From the NCBI RefSeq assembly GCF_045679555.1, contig NC_092087.1:79663305-79727304 (forward strand): a DNA stretch of 64,000 nucleotides. Reading direction: 5' to 3'. This document shows positions 45,418 through 58,500 of this stretch, piece by piece. The stretch comes from Salvelinus alpinus (Eukaryota; Chordata; Actinopteri; Salmoniformes; Salmonidae). How positions within the stretch are numbered: position 1 is the first letter of the stretch; every line of letters begins with the position of its first letter. Both the position numbers and the translations under genes were made by a program. Under the pieces are notes generated by a model. It did no database searches. It was not told the origin of the DNA and saw only the letters and a program-made list of their open reading frames with translations.

Positions 45418-45424
45418 GGATCTT

Positions 45425-45955
45425 TACGGGATATGATAGCAGAGAGAACAGTCTATGACTTGGGAGACTGGAGTCTTTCACAATTTTTTGGGCCTTCCTC
45501 TGACACGGCTTAGTATATAGGTCCTGGATGGCAGGAAGCTTGGCCCCAGTAATGTACTGGGCCATACTCATTACCCTCTGTAGCGCCTTGTGGTCACATG
45601 CCGAGCAGTTGCCATATCACCGGGAGGTGATGCTCACCATTGTTGCAGCTGTATAACTTTGAGAATCTGGGGACCCATGCCAAATCTTCTCAGTTGCTGA
45701 GGGGGAATTGGTGTTGTCGTGCCCTCTTCACGACTGTCTTGGTGTGTTTGGACCATGATAGTTTGTTGGTGATGTAGACAAGGAACCTGAAACTCTCGAC
45801 CTGCTGCGCTACAGCCCCGTCAATGTGAATGGGGTCGTGTTCGGCCCTCCTTTTCCTGTAGCCTACAGTCAACTCCTTTGTCTTGCTCACATTGAGAGGG
45901 TGTTGTAATTGCACCACACTGCCAGGTCTCTGACCTCTGACTTGCATAAGTTCTC
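45425..45955 (-). mobile_element. Rex1-like LINE fragment
   Basis: The minus strand encodes [54 protein letters not shown] and TGAKLPAIQDLYTKPCQRKA with frame breaks. It lacks both ends. Confidence 0.8.
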
Positions 45956-46117
45956 CCTCTACTCACTCTAGTTAACGATTTCACACAATATATTTTTGCA
46001 ATGACTGCAATCTTTGATCTTTTATGACCAACTCATTTTGGCTGCACCGAGCAAGTTTGACCTATTCCTACAACAACGGTTGGAACCATAGAGAGCACAT
46101 ATGATACTGCACGCTTA

Positions 46118-47481
46118 CAGTGCCTTCAGAAAGTATTCACACCCCTTGACTTTTTCCACATCACCTGAATTTAAAATGTATATTTTTTGTCACCAGCCTA
46201 CACACACACACAATACCCCATAATGTGGAATAATGGAATAATTTTTGCACAAATTAATTACAAATGAAAAGCTGAAATATTTTGGGTCATTAAGTATTCA
46301 ATTCAACGCCTTCGTTAGGGGAAGCCTAAATCAGTTCAGGAGTAAAAATTTGCTTAAGTCACATAAGTTGCATTCTGAGCAGTGAATTTCAAACAGATTC
46401 AACTATAAAGACTAGAGGTTTCCAATGCCTGGCAAAAGGCACTCATTGGTAGATGGTAGAAAAAAGCAGACATGGATTGTCCCTTTGAGCATGAAGTGAT
46501 TATACTCTGGTGTCTCAATACACCCGGTCACTACAAAGATACAGGCCTCCATTCTAACCCAGTTGCCGTAAAGGAAGGACACCGTTCAGGGATTTCACCA
46601 TGAGGACAATGGTGACTTTAAAACAATTAGTGTAATGGCTGTGATAGAAGACTGAGGATGGATCAACGTAGTTACTCCACAATACTAGCCTAATTGACAG
46701 TGAAAAGGAAGCCAATACAGAATAAAACATTTGAATCCTGTTTACAAAAGCACCAAAGTAATACTGCAAAAAATGTCAACACAATTAAAATTGTCCTGAA
46801 TACAGAGAGTTATGTTTGGGGCAAATCCAATACATTAGATCACCACTCCATATTTTCAAGCATAGCGGTGGCAGCATCATGTTAGGGCATATGCTATCAA
46901 TCATTAAGGACTGGGGTGTTTCAGGATAAAGAAAAATAAACCTGAATGACCTAAGAATAGGCAAAATCCTAGAGGAAATCCTGGTTCAGTCTGCTTTCCC
47001 ACCAGACACTGGATGATGATTTCACTTTTCACCAGGACAACATAAAAGGCAAACTCAAGTGTTCCTGAGTGGCCAAGTTATATTTAAATCAAAACTATGC
47101 CAAGACCTGAAAATGGTTGTCTAGCAAGGAACAACCAAATTCGACAGAGCATGACATTTTTTGAAAATAATAAAATGGCCAAAAGTTGAACAATCCAGGT
47201 GTGGAAAACTCTAAGGGTACTTCCCCAGAAAGACTCAAAGCTGTAGTCACTGCCAAATGTGCTTCTACAAAGTATTGCCTCAAGGGTGTGAATACTTACG
47301 TAACAGAGAAATTTCTGCATTTCATTTTCAATACATTTGTCAACATTTCCAAAAACATATTTACATTATGGGGGTAGTGTGTGTAGATAGGTAATTTTAA
47401 ATATATATATACACACTTGAATTCAGGCTACAATTTGGGGGAATAGGTCAAGGGGTATGAATTATTTCTGAAGACACTATG
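46118..47481. mobile_element. Tc1-like transposon, decayed, complete ends
   Basis: Flanked by TA and bounded by inverted termini: CAGTGCCTTCAGAAAGTATT on the left, and a decayed complement ending TTTCTGAAGACACTATG on the right. Transposase remnants (KHQSNTAKNV, IAVAAS) are heavily broken. It also holds short AC (46,200) and AT (47,400) microsatellites. Confidence 0.75.
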
Positions 47482-47790
47482 TACCAGCAACACAACTTTA
47501 AACTGATTCTTTAAGCAAAATATTGAAAATAATTGGTATAATTTATAGGCAGAAATTAAATGGTTTATTAATCATTAAATCATGCAACAGTAGTATCAAT
47601 TTCTTTGTCAAAGACCTGCTGAGGCACGTGGGCCTGTCACGTCTGCTGGAGTCCTGTTGCTTCTGCCGAGGACCTATTGCTTCTGCTGAGGTAAGGGCGC
47701 CTGCCAGATCTGCCGGGGTCCAGTTTCTTCTGCCAAAGCAAGGGCGCCTTCTGCATCTGCCAGTGTCCTGCCGCATGTGCCGGGGTCTTG

Positions 47791-49531
47791 TTATGTCTGC
47801 GGAGACACGGGCGCTATTACTTCTGCTGGGGCATAGGAGCCGGTTACTTTTGGTGCAGTTAGGGGAATATATCCATAATCACCTAGGAAACAAAGACAAA
47901 GTTAAAAATAGAAAAATGCCTCGTTTTGTTTAGGGGTAGATCAGCTTTAATTTTGCAGATAGAAGCTACAATCTAGCAATGTAATGCCTGCATCATTTCC
48001 AATCACACATACAATATTTTCCACTAACCCTACCACCCCTCCCCTAATTGGAGTAAACTAATGAACAATAGTTAAGCTTCTACATACAATCTATTTTACA
48101 ATTTTGTTGGATTCTATATTGGAAAATACTTCATGTTAACATACTACTTTACATATATAATGAATATAAAACTCTAACAGCTTACAGATGGTGGGCAATT
48201 AAGGTCACAGTAATGAAAACTTAGGACACTAAAGAGGCCTTTCTAGTGACTCTGAAAAACACCGAAAGATGCCCAGGGTCCCTGCTCATCTGCGTGAACA
48301 TGCCTTAGACATGCTGCAAGGAGGCATGAGGACTGCAGATGTGGCCAGCGCTACAGGGAGACAGGACGGACAGCTGATCGTCCTCGCAGTGGTAAACCAC
48401 GTGAAACACCTGCACAAGATCGGTACATCCGAACATCACACCTGCGGGACAGGTACAGGACGGCAACAGCCGAGTTACACCAGGAACGCACAACCCCTCC
48501 ATCAGTGCTCAGACTGTCTGCAATAGACAGAGAGGCTGGACTGAGGGCTTGCAGGCCTGTTGTAAGGCAGGTCCTCACCAGAAACAACGTCGCCTAGGGG
48601 CACAAACCCACTGTCGCTGGACCAGACACGGTTTTGTCTCACCAGGGGTGATGGTCAGATTCGCGTTTATCGTCGAAGGAATGAGCGTTACAGCGAGGCC
48701 TGTACTCTGGAGCGGGATCGATTTGGAGGTGGATGGTCCGTCATGGTCTGGGGCAGTGTGTCACAGTACAGGGAAGACATCCTCCTCCCTCATGTGGTAA
48801 CCTTCCTGCAGGCTCAACCTGACATGACCCTCCAGCATGACAATGCCACCAGCCATACTGCTCGTTCTGTGCGTGATTTCCTGCAAGACAAGAATGTATG
48901 TTCTGCCATGGCCAGCGAAGAACCCGGATCTCAATCCCATTGAGCACGTCTAGGACCTGTTGGATCGGAGGGTGAGGACTAGGGCCATTCCCCCCAGAAA
49001 TGTCCAGGAACTTGCAGGTGCCTTGGTGGAAGACTGGGGTAACATCTCTCAGAAAGAACTGGCAAATCTGGTGCAGTCCCTGAGGAGGAGATGCACTGCA
49101 GTACTTAATACAGCTGTTGGCCACACCAGATACTGACTGTTACTTTTTGACCCCCCCTTTGTTCAGGGACACATTATTACATTTCTGTTAGTCACGTCTG
49201 TGGAACTTGTTCAGTTTGTCTCAGTTTTTGAATCTTGTTATGTTCATACAAATATTTACACATGTTAAGTTTACTGAACATAAACACAGTTGACAGTGAG
49301 AGGACGTTTCTTTTTTTGCTGAGTTTATATAACTACGGTTATTTGAACCAAATCAATATGTAGAACAACCACTCACCTTTTGGGTTATGAGAACTGGTTC
49401 TCTCTCCAATTAGCAGGCAACATACCCAAGAAACTCTACAAAACATTCAAATGTTACAAAACTGTTAGACAATGGACAGAAACTAGATCAATAAATGGAA
49501 CCGCTAACCTTAACAAGAGTTCTAAAGCCAT
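47791..49531 (-). pseudogene. Short-frame copy of the secreted repeat-protein gene (47-49 kb)
   Basis: Exon 1 49,509-49,531 (MALELLLR), exon 2 49,377-49,435 (VSWVCCLLIGERTSSHNPK, donor GTGAGT, acceptor TTTTGTAG) and exon 3 from 47,882 keep the family's splice phases 2 and 1. Intron 2 (1.49 kb) has taken in a Tc1 remnant. Exon 3 reads GDYGYIPLTAPKVTGSY then stops after PVSPQT, so the product would be only 57 aa. Downstream to about 47,600 the Pro/Gln-type repeat DNA continues in decayed form. It is either dead or a minimal signal-peptide protein. I favour pseudogene. Confidence 0.6.
48195..49328 (+). mobile_element. Tc1-like transposon, 5'-truncated and decayed
   Basis: Transposase pieces in order: MPRVPAHLREHALDMLQGGM (helix-turn-helix start, 48,269), a large internal change, WTRHGFVSPG, VMVWGSVSQYREDILLPHVV, MTLQHDNATSHTARSVRDFL (second catalytic Asp in QHDN), then the EH and RRCTAVL tail region. 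The right terminus (GTTTCTTTTTTTGCTGAGTT) is present and the left one is not seen. Confidence 0.75.
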
Positions 49532-49796
49532 AGCTATTTTTCTAAACAAAACCACAATCATATTCAGAACTAATGCAAATGTTTTGGTTGTTTCTTAAGA
49601 ATCCCCAGACACTGCTAATCAATGGCTAATCAATGGCTGGCTTATAAGTGACAACTGATATACTCAGGTGTTGCTAATTGCCCAATGAAAGTCAGGAGAT
49701 TCGATAATTGCCGATTTTATTTGTATGTCCCGTTGCCCCTGGTGCGTGGAGATTTCACGTAACGACCAATGGAATGGTCTAAAATGTGCCATGTGT

Positions 49797-50254
49797 TGGA
49801 TTCTACGTTTTGAACATTGAGATATTAAAGACATGATAGATCAGACACATTGTATATTAAGGAGTGAAAGAGACTGGGTCTGTAGAAAGACAGCTGTGAA
49901 AGACAGCTGTGGAATGTGTTGGGTGGACAAGAGGAGAGCAACGTGTTGATACAGGGTAGACAGATGGACCTCTGTGGATTAGATGGAGGGGTTGAGGTCA
50001 GGAGGTGAGAACAAATTCCCTGAAGGGAGTAATAAGGGTTTGGTATCTTGTTACTCTTTTCCTGTTAAACCGTAAGATGTAAGGATTGGAGAGAAGGAGT
50101 GTCTTAAGTGGGATATATATATACCTGATATGGGAGAAATGTTGTGTTGTCTGAATTACAGCTGTACAGAACCTTTGGGAAGAATTAAACGTGGTTAAAG
50201 CTTCTCTAGTGTCCTTGAGTTAATTACTCTGAAAAATAAGAACCTAATACATGT
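49797..50254. mobile_element. Possible solo LTR (fossil)
   Basis: A ~460-bp segment from TGTTGGATTCTACG to CCTAATACA has LTR-like layout: TG...CA edges and a TATA-like GATATATATATA near 50,110. No coding region adjoins it and no target duplication is clear, so the call is tentative. Confidence 0.35.
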
Positions 50255-50384
50255 AAAACCGGGTTAGCGTTGTTTGTTGTTTGGAACCGGGCTGAGCCAG
50301 GGTTGCGTTTAGTTTTTCAGGTTCTGGAACGTTCAATTGAAAGGAAACTGTGCCGCACCGAATGACCAGTTAAAAATGGGTGAA

Positions 50385-50905
50385 CAGGGAGTACAGGAGG
50401 GGCTGAACACGCAGGTGCACCGGGCGGGGTTCAGACCCAGGGCCTCGAGCTTAATGATGAGCTTGAAGGGTACTATGGTGTTGAATGCTGAGCTATAGTC
50501 AATAAACAGCATTCTTACATAGGTATTCCTCTTGTCCAGATGGGGTAGGGCAGTGTGCAGTGAAACGGCATTGTCTGTGGATCTATCGGGCGGTAAGCAA
50601 ATTGAAGTGTGCCTAGGGTGTCAGGTAAGGTAGAGCTGATATGACTAGTCTCTCAAAGCACTTCATGATGACAGAAGCGAGTGCTACAGTCATTTCAGAT
50701 AGTCATTTCGTTTAGTTACCTTTGCTTTCTTGGGTACAGGAACAATGGTGGACATCTTGAAGCATGCGGGGACAGACTGGGAGAGATTATGGCCGTTAAC
50801 ACTCCAGCCAACTGGTCCGTGCATGCTCTGAGGACACGGCTAGGGATGTAGTCTGGGCCGGCAGCCCTGAAGGTTAACACGCTTAAATGTCTTACATGGG
50901 CCACA
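50385..50905 (-). mobile_element. Rex1-like LINE fragment
   Basis: The minus strand carries RT pieces (AGPDYIPSRVLRACTDQLAG, and the region before [11 protein letters not shown]) with several breaks. Both ends are missing. Confidence 0.75.
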
Positions 50906-50929
50906 GAGGAGAGCCCACAGTCCGAATGC

Positions 50930-52322
50930 ATGTGTAATGTGTTATTTGACACTTTTGCAAGTAGACAGCATTTCAACCACAAAATACACACCCAAGACTG
51001 AAGTTATCATTCTCAGCTTTAATTTCCTTAACCTGTCAAAATGACATTTGGCACAGGACCAATGTTTCCGATGTGTTATAGCATTCGACCAGGTACTTAA
51101 AACAATCTGACCTGTGTTAACAAAATGACTAATGCGTTCTATCAACCGACGGCATTCTGGTGAGCACTACTTTAGTCTTCTGGGGCATCAAGTCGACAGA
51201 AGAGAAGCTGCATGTATTAAACTATAGTTGACAAATGGCCTTCCTAAAATAATTAAGCAGAAACTGGTCTAAATTGGTGGTGAAAGTAGCCATTAAGGTT
51301 AATTATGGTGGATCAAACTGCACAGGTAGGCTTTGATTTGTTTGACAGACATCACACACCCACGATATGCAAAACGGAGCCTGCAAAAACAGGATTGAGA
51401 TGTTTATATGCCACCATATCCAAGCAGCATATACCAAAACTAGGGTACAAGCTTTTTCAGGTTATTGTTAACGGCATATGTTTAAATGTCACAGAACAAA
51501 AACTGGAAATATGTGTGCATGTAAATGTGTTCAGCGGCTATAACAGAACAAAACTTTTTGTTTTTCAAACAGAATTTGAACAACCAGTAGCGAAGAAAAA
51601 ATATATACACATTTGAAATCCAGAAGATTAGTAACTGAACCACATTCCCTTTTACTACAAATTGCACTGGCAACCAACACTGTTCTCAACCAGCAAGCCA
51701 AAAGGTAGACATTAACCACACAGTATTTCAAACACAGGAAATGCACTAAAGTGTTTAATATTTTATCATTCAAGTAATGCAGGGTAGCATGAGCAGCAGC
51801 AACTCCCTGGCGGAAGCAAAAGCATACAGTGGAAACTAAAAGAAAGTGTCAGCAACTCAGAATTGTCATCCAAAGGAAAGATCCACCATTAGAATTATGT
51901 TGATTAGTATGAAGGATTTCAAAATCAGAAAGCCAAGTTCAGATGAGTAAAAGTTGTCCCTTTAATAACAGGTTGCGAGTTTTTAGCAGGTGGGGATATG
52001 CTTGGTTCAGATGCCAAACGTCACTATGGTCCTTGAGAGCATCTCCGCTATCAAAAATGTCTAAACTCCCCAGGGGTGTAGCAAGTTTGGGAGTAGACAG
52101 CTTTGCCATTCTCATAAAACCAATATGTAACTATATTGGGATCAGAACTGACTGTTCAATGATACTGCCTTAATGCTACTGGAGCTGACACATTGAGTGC
52201 TTTCATTGTCACCGTCAGACCCAAAATCCTGAGAAACATCACTGCTGCTAAAATCCATGTTGCTTGAGGAGTTGGCCCTCCTGTTCAAGCCCTGTCGCTT
52301 CTGCCGAGGCATTTGAACCAGA
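50930..52322 (-). other. 3' flank of the older family copy (50.9-53.1 kb)
   Basis: Diverged counterpart of 1-1,331, recognisable from CAGACAGCATTTCAACCACA through the decayed C-terminal tail at about 52,030-52,200 (IEQSVLIPI, then stop). It has many indels. No separate gene is seen. Confidence 0.65.
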
Positions 52323-53137
52323 TTACGCACTTGATGAGGCACGGGATCCAATTTCTTCACCTAAGATATTTTGGCTTGCCGAGGCATTATGGGTGGCCGC
52401 TTGCGCGGCACTGTGGCCGGATGCTTCCGCTGCCGAGGCACCGTGGCCGGTTGCTTCGCCTAAGGTATTTGGGCCAGTCGTGACGCTTGCTGAGGCATTA
52501 TGGGTGGCTGCTTCTGCTGAGGCACGGGAGCCAGTTGCGTCACCCGAGGTATTTGGGGCAGTCGTGACGCCTGATGAAGCACTGTGGCCAGTTGCTTCAG
52601 CTAAGGTATTTGGGCCAGTCGTGACACTTGATGAAGCATTGTGGGTGGCTGCTTCTGCTGCTGAGGCACGAGATCTGGATGCTCCACCTAAAGTATTTTG
52701 GCCAGTTGCCACACTTGCTGAGGCATTTTGGGTGGCTGCTTCTGCTGAGGCACGGGAGTCGGATGCTTCACCCAAGGTATTTGGGACAGTCGTGATGCTT
52801 GATGAAGCATTGTGGCCAGTTGTTTCACCTAAGGGATTAGGGCCAGTTGCAACACTTGCCGAGGCATTGTGGGTGGCCGATTCCGCTGCTGAAGCATTAT
52901 GGGTGGCCGCTTGCGCGGCACTGTGGCCAGTTGCTTCCGCTGCCGAGGCACCCTGGCCAGCTGCTTCACCGAAGGTATTTGGGCCAGTCGTGGCACTTGA
53001 GGAATTGTGGGTGGCTGCTTCTGCTGCTGAGGCACGGGATCCGGTTGCTCCACCTGCCGAGGCACGGGAGCCGGTAGGTTCCACTGCATTGTGGCCGGTT
53101 CCTTTTAATTTATTTTGGGGAATATATCTATAATTAC
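52323..53137 (-). pseudogene. Older copy of the frame-switched gene, exons 1 and 2 lost
   Basis: Exon 3 (acceptor TTTCGTAG) reads [18 protein letters not shown] then 19-residue repeats of the Ala/Ser/Thr/Asn type ([19 protein letters not shown]) for 271 codons, ending SRASSSA then stop. There is no 27-bp array: only one related unit (CTTCTGCCGAGGC) is present, so the minisatellite expanded later. Beyond about 53,213 the sequence jumps into the interior of the 1.25-kb transposon, deleting exons 1 and 2. That an old, promoterless copy is still open in the switched frame dates the frame switch before the 13.3-kb duplication. Confidence 0.65.
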
Positions 53138-53214
53138 CTACGAAAGAAAAGAACGTTTCAAATCGTAAAATGCCAGCATTTGAAGTTCTGGGATTTATAC
53201 AGTGTTATTTTTAA

Positions 53215-53907
53215 CTAGAAAAGCAAACGGCTCTGGGAAACAAATAATAACGTCAGCTAGGGAACCAGCCAGCTAACAGTTCACTTAGCTTGAAATGAAA
53301 CCACTTTGTCAAAATTAGAAATGTGTCATATCTGAAAATGTAGCTAGCTAATGCTACACTATAAACATGCATCATGGACGCGTCTCCCTGTTAGGAATGC
53401 CATACCACGGTTGCACGGTTTGAAGATGTAATCCGGAGACAGGGGTTTTGTCCACCTCTTTAGCTATCATACTCTAACTCCACTGATATTAAAACTTGAT
53501 CCTCCAGAAAACAGAGAGCAACACTTATGCAGCTCCAATATACAAAACATTTTTTTTTAAGCAGCGTTCCACAGGATTACCAACACAGACTGACGAGCTC
53601 AAATAGACAGACGGCTTCAATATGGCAGACCAATCCGAACTCCTCTGTATGTCCATCCCACTCATTATCTCAGACAATCATGGCTAGTGAGAAGTTTGCT
53701 TACTATTACTGTGGCTTAACCAGCAAGGTAATTTAACAATTGTTTTTGTATTTACAGGTGACATACATGTTTGTTATTAAGGTACATGAAAGTTCACATG
53801 TTCGAGAAGGAATTTCTGCCAAAAAAACGCATTTAGATTTTTACGTTCAAACGGCTCTCCTGTGAAGTCGTCACTTGCAACATACACCTAGTTTCCTGAA
53901 TCGAGTC
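53215..53907. mobile_element. 1.25-kb element, right half, older copy
   Basis: Matches 5,228-5,907. It retains an AAAACTTGATCCTCCAGAAA stretch at about 53,490 that is absent from units 1 and 2. Confidence 0.6.
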
Positions 53908-54025
53908 ACATGTGTTATTTCATAGTTTTGATGTCTTCACTATTATTCTACAATGTAGAAAATAGTAAAATTAAAGAACCCTTGAATGAGTAAGTGTGTC
54001 CAAATGCGAGTGCTACTGCATGGTA
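53908..54025. mobile_element. Tc1-like terminal repeat, older copy
   Basis: Counterpart of 5,908-6,023 (ATGTCTTCACTATTATTCTA, TTGAATGAGTAAGTGTGTCC). Same nested order as in the units. Confidence 0.65.
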
Positions 54026-55515
54026 GACAAGAGATTGTCCGAGAACACAGAATTTATTTTTTTTACATGAAAGCAGACCATTGAATGCATATACAATTTC
54101 GTCCCGTGTCATGAGTCTTTGGCCAAACAGGCAGTCGACTACAGCAGGCAAATGTGTTCATTTGTGTCAATGTTTGTGAATGAGTTCCATGTGACACATT
54201 ATGCTAGCTAAGCTTCCCTGCTAGTGCCTTGCCGGCTTCATCATTGGAACTTAATAAACCCATTTAAGGGCTGAATTCTCATACTAAGCAGTTAGATTAA
54301 TAATTGGTTAAGAAAAATGTACAAGTTTAAGACAGTCTGTACAGAATATATTGTTAATTGATAGGTTAAACCATTCCAGGCATCGTAAAATCAAATACAC
54401 TGGATCCATTCTATAGGAGCCTGTGGTACAATAAATGGATGAGGAGGAATGGGCTACAGGTGAAGAGTATTGAGGCACGTCAATGTAAAAGGCCCCATCA
54501 AAATCGTGTTGAAGCTAGAACGTTTTGAATGGGCTGCGTCTCAATCCACTGCATCCACCTGTCGCATCTGCGGTGGACAGGGGCCGAGCTACAGTGGTGT
54601 TGGTCAGACACCCCAAAAAGCAGTCTATAAACATCTATAGCGTCAGAACGGTTTGGCCTACAAACTATGACCATTATGGAAAATTGACTCCCGAACATAG
54701 TTACGTTTCCCTCTGACCCCACAATTGTAAGACGCATCTGAAGGTAACCCATACAAACAGAAGTATGGAGGTAGATGTGCCAACAGGGGTTTAAGTGACC
54801 AAAATAACATTTGAGCCATCACCTAGATATGGAACAGACACTGCTAAACTGATTTGACTTTGCCATGTGGCGTGGGCTATAGTATAAGGCAAAATACAAG
54901 TTTTAAACCAAAAGGTCACTCAATTCTAATAGCTAAATGAGCCATGGTCTGACCATCTAAAACCAGTTCCCTGTATGTTAAATTACTCACCAACAGCTTA
55001 GACTGAGGTTGAAGACCGTCTCACTGTATACAATGCATGCCTACATCTAAAGTACGAACATATGAGGAATGTCTGACAAATCACCCCTTGACAAATGCTT
55101 TCATGTAGACCCAAGCTTTTATTTTGAACAACCAGTAGCGAAGGTGAAAAGATTTGAAAAACCAAAGAATTAACTGAACAGTAGTCATTTTTACTACAGA
55201 CTGCACACCACCTGTTCTCAGCAAGCATTGGACATGAGAACCAATATCTCAGAGACAAGGCATTTTTTAAAGTAAAATTGTTTATGGATTCCAGCATGCT
55301 AGAGCAGCAAGAGCACCAGCAACTTCCTGGTTGAAACAAAAGCAGAAAGAACTGCAGTGTCAGCAACACAGAATGTTAAGTAACCAATGTCAAAAACAAT
55401 TCTCACCATTAGAGCTTCTAGAGGATGAATCCATTACATTTTCCTGTTGATAGATATGGTTAGTACAAAGGACTTCAAATTCAGAGCAAAGTTCAGACCA
55501 GGTTAAAGTTATCCA
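54026..55515. other. Non-coding flank between the older copy and the 55-kb gene
   Basis: No gene is seen. 54,190-54,530 matches the duplicated flank of the units, and 54,630-54,800 matches 7,480-7,640. 55,030-55,090 matches 12,400-12,460. A minus-strand AATAAA at 55,111-55,118 is a candidate polyadenylation signal for the 55-kb gene, about 400 bp past its stop. Confidence 0.5.
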
Positions 55516-58500
55516 TTACCTTGCAGAAAGCTTCACTAGTGGTGGATATATGCTTGGTGCACCAATGCCAACATAACTGTCCTTGGGAGCATTTCCACTG
55601 TCAACAGGCATAGCCTCCCTAGGAGTGTAGCGGGTTTGGGAGAAGACAGTTCTGCCATTCTTGTAGTGCGATTCGGAACGGTAGGAATAGATTGGGATGA
55701 CACCCGACTGTTCAACAATGCTGGCCTGAGAACTAGCAGAGGGACTATCTTCAGTGCTCTCGTAGTGCTTCTGCTGAGACATTGGGGCCAGTTGTTTCTG
55801 TGGCATTTGAGCTACATGCCATAATTGCTGAGGCATGGGGGTCAGTTGCTGCTGTGGCACGGCAGTGTGTTGCTTCCGCTGCTGGGATCTTTGAGCTGGA
55901 TTCCTCACTTGCTGGTGTATGGTGGCCAGTTGGTTCTGCTGCGGTTCAGCAGCCGGTTGCTTCTGCGGTATTTGACCTGGTTGGCACTCTTGCTGAGGCA
56001 TGTCGGTCAGTTGCTTCTGCGGTAGAGGCGTGGAGGCCGGTTGCTTCTGCTGCTGGGGAAATTGAGCTGGATGCCACACTTGCTGATGCGTCTGCGGCAT
56101 GGCGGTCAGTGCAGCGACTTGTTGCTTATGGACCATTCTACCTGGATACCACACGTCGTGAGGCTTCTGCGCCAAATGCCACACTTGCTGAAGCATGGCA
56201 GCCGGTTGCTTATGCTGCTGGGGCATTTGAGCGGATTGCCACAGTTGTTGGGGTATGGCAGTCAGTTCCTTCTGCGGTAGATGCATAGGGGCTGGTTGCT
56301 TCTGCTCCTGGGGAAATTGAGCTGGATGCCACACTTGCTGGGGTGGCTGGGGCATGGCGGTCGATTGAATTTGCTGCTGAGGTTCAGTAGCTGGTTGATT
56401 TTGCTGCTGATGCATTTGAGCTGGATGCCACACTTGCTGGGGTATAGCTGTTGGTTGTTCCTGCAGTATAGGCTTTGGGGTCAGTTGCTGCTGGGGCATT
56501 TGGGCTGGATACATCTCTTGCTGGGGCATAGTGGTCAGTTGCTTCTGCGGTTGAGGCATTGGGGCTGGTTGCTTCTGCTGCATGGTGGCCAGTTGTTTCT
56601 GCTGCTGGGGCATTTGAGATGGATACCATGCTTGCTGGAGTATAGCTGTTGGTTGTTCCTGCAGTATAGGCATTGGGGTCAGTTGCTGCTGGGGCATTTG
56701 AGCTGGATACATCTCTTGCTGGGGCATAGTGGTCAGTTGCTTCTGCGGCAGAAGCATGGAGGCCAGATGCTTCTGGGGCATTTGAGCTGGAGACCACACT
56801 TGCTGGGCCAAGGCGGTCAGTTGCTTCTGCTGCTGAGGTTCAGCGGTTGGTTGCTTCTGGGGCATTTGAGCTGGATACCACATTTGCTGAGGTTGCTGGG
56901 GTATGGCGGTCAGTTCCTTCTGCGGTAAAAGCATTAGGGCTGGTTGCTTCTGCTGCTGGGGATTTTGAGCTGGATGCCACTCTTGCTGAGGCATGGCGGT
57001 CAGTTCCTTCTGCGGCAGAGGCATGGAGGCCAGATACTTCTGGGGCATTTGAGCTGAATACCTCACTTGCTGGGGTATGTTGGCCGGTTCCTGTTGCTGC
57101 TGGGGCATGTGCACAGGATGCAACTCTTCCCACGTTATGGTGGCCGGTTCCTTCTGCTGCTGGGGACATTGAGCTGAGGTCCACACTTGCTGGGCCAAAA
57201 CGTTAGGTTGCTTCTGGGGCATTTGAGCTGGATACCACACTTGCCGAGGTTGCTGGGGTATGGCAGTCAGTTCCTTCTGCGGTAAAGGCATTGGGGCTGG
57301 TTGCTTTTGCTCCTGGGGAAATTGCGCTGGATGCCACACTTCCTGAGGTAGCTGGGGCATGGCGGTAGGTTCAATTTTCTGCTGAGGTTCAGCGGCCGGT
57401 TGCTTCTGCAGCTGGGGTTTTTGAGCTGGATACCATGCTTGCTGGGGCATGGCGGTCGGTTGCTGCTGTGGTATGGTGGCCGGTTTCTGTTGCTGCTGGG
57501 GCATGTGCACAGGATGCAACTCCTGCTGCTGAGGTTCAGCAGCCGGTTGCTTGTGCAGCTGGGGCATTTGAGCTGGAGACCACACTTGCTGTGCCAAGGC
57601 GGTCAGTTGCTTCTGCTGCTGAGGTTCAGCGGTTGGTTGCTTCTGGGGCATTTGAGCTGGATACCACATTTGCTGAGGTTGCTGGGGTATGGCGGTCAGT
57701 TCCTTCTGCGGTAAAAGCATTAGGGCTGGTTGCTTCTGGGGATTTTGAGCTGGATGCCACTCTTGCTGAGGCATGGTGGCTTGCTTCTGGACCATTTTAG
57801 CTGGATACCACACGTCATGAGGCTGCTTGGGAATAGGGGCCGGTTGCCACACTTGCTGAAGCATGGCAGCCGGTTGCTTATTCTGCTGGGGCATTTGAGC
57901 GGATTGCCACAGGTGTGGTGGAATGGCGGTCAGTTCATTCTGCAGTTGACGCATAGGGACTGGTTGCTCCTGGGGAAATTGAGCTGGATGCCACACTTGC
58001 TGAGGCTGGAGCATGGCGGTCAGTTCAATCTGCTGCAGAGGTTCAGCGGCCAGTTGCTTCCGCTGCTGGGGCTTTTGAGCTGGATTCCACACTTGCTGGG
58101 GTATGGCAGTCAGTTTCTTCAGCAGCATTTGAGCTGGATGCAACACTTGCTGAGGTTGCTGGGTTAAGACGGCCGGTTCTTTCTGCTGGTGAGGTTCAGT
58201 AGCTGGTTGCTTTTGCTGCTGGGGCAATTGAGCTGGATGCCACACTTGCTGGTGCATGGTGGCCGGTTGCTTCTGCGGTGGAGGCATTGGGGCTGGTTGC
58301 TTCTGGGGCATGGTGGTCAGTTCCTTCTGCTGCTGAGGACCAGTAGCTGGTTGCTTTTGCTGCTGGGGAATTTGAACTGTATACCACACTTGCTGAGGTA
58401 GCTGGGGTATGGAGGCCTGTTCCTTCTGATGCTGAAGTACAGTAGCTGGTTGATTCCAGGGTATTTGAGCTGGATACAACACTGCTTGAGGCTGCTTAGG

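Noticed and set aside
45176-45571. Open frames running through the gap
   Set aside because: They consist largely of unknown bases.
47543-47933. Frames on both strands at 47.5-47.9 kb
   Set aside because: They are decayed repeat DNA of the secreted-protein gene and antisense shadows; only the exon 3 start is supported.
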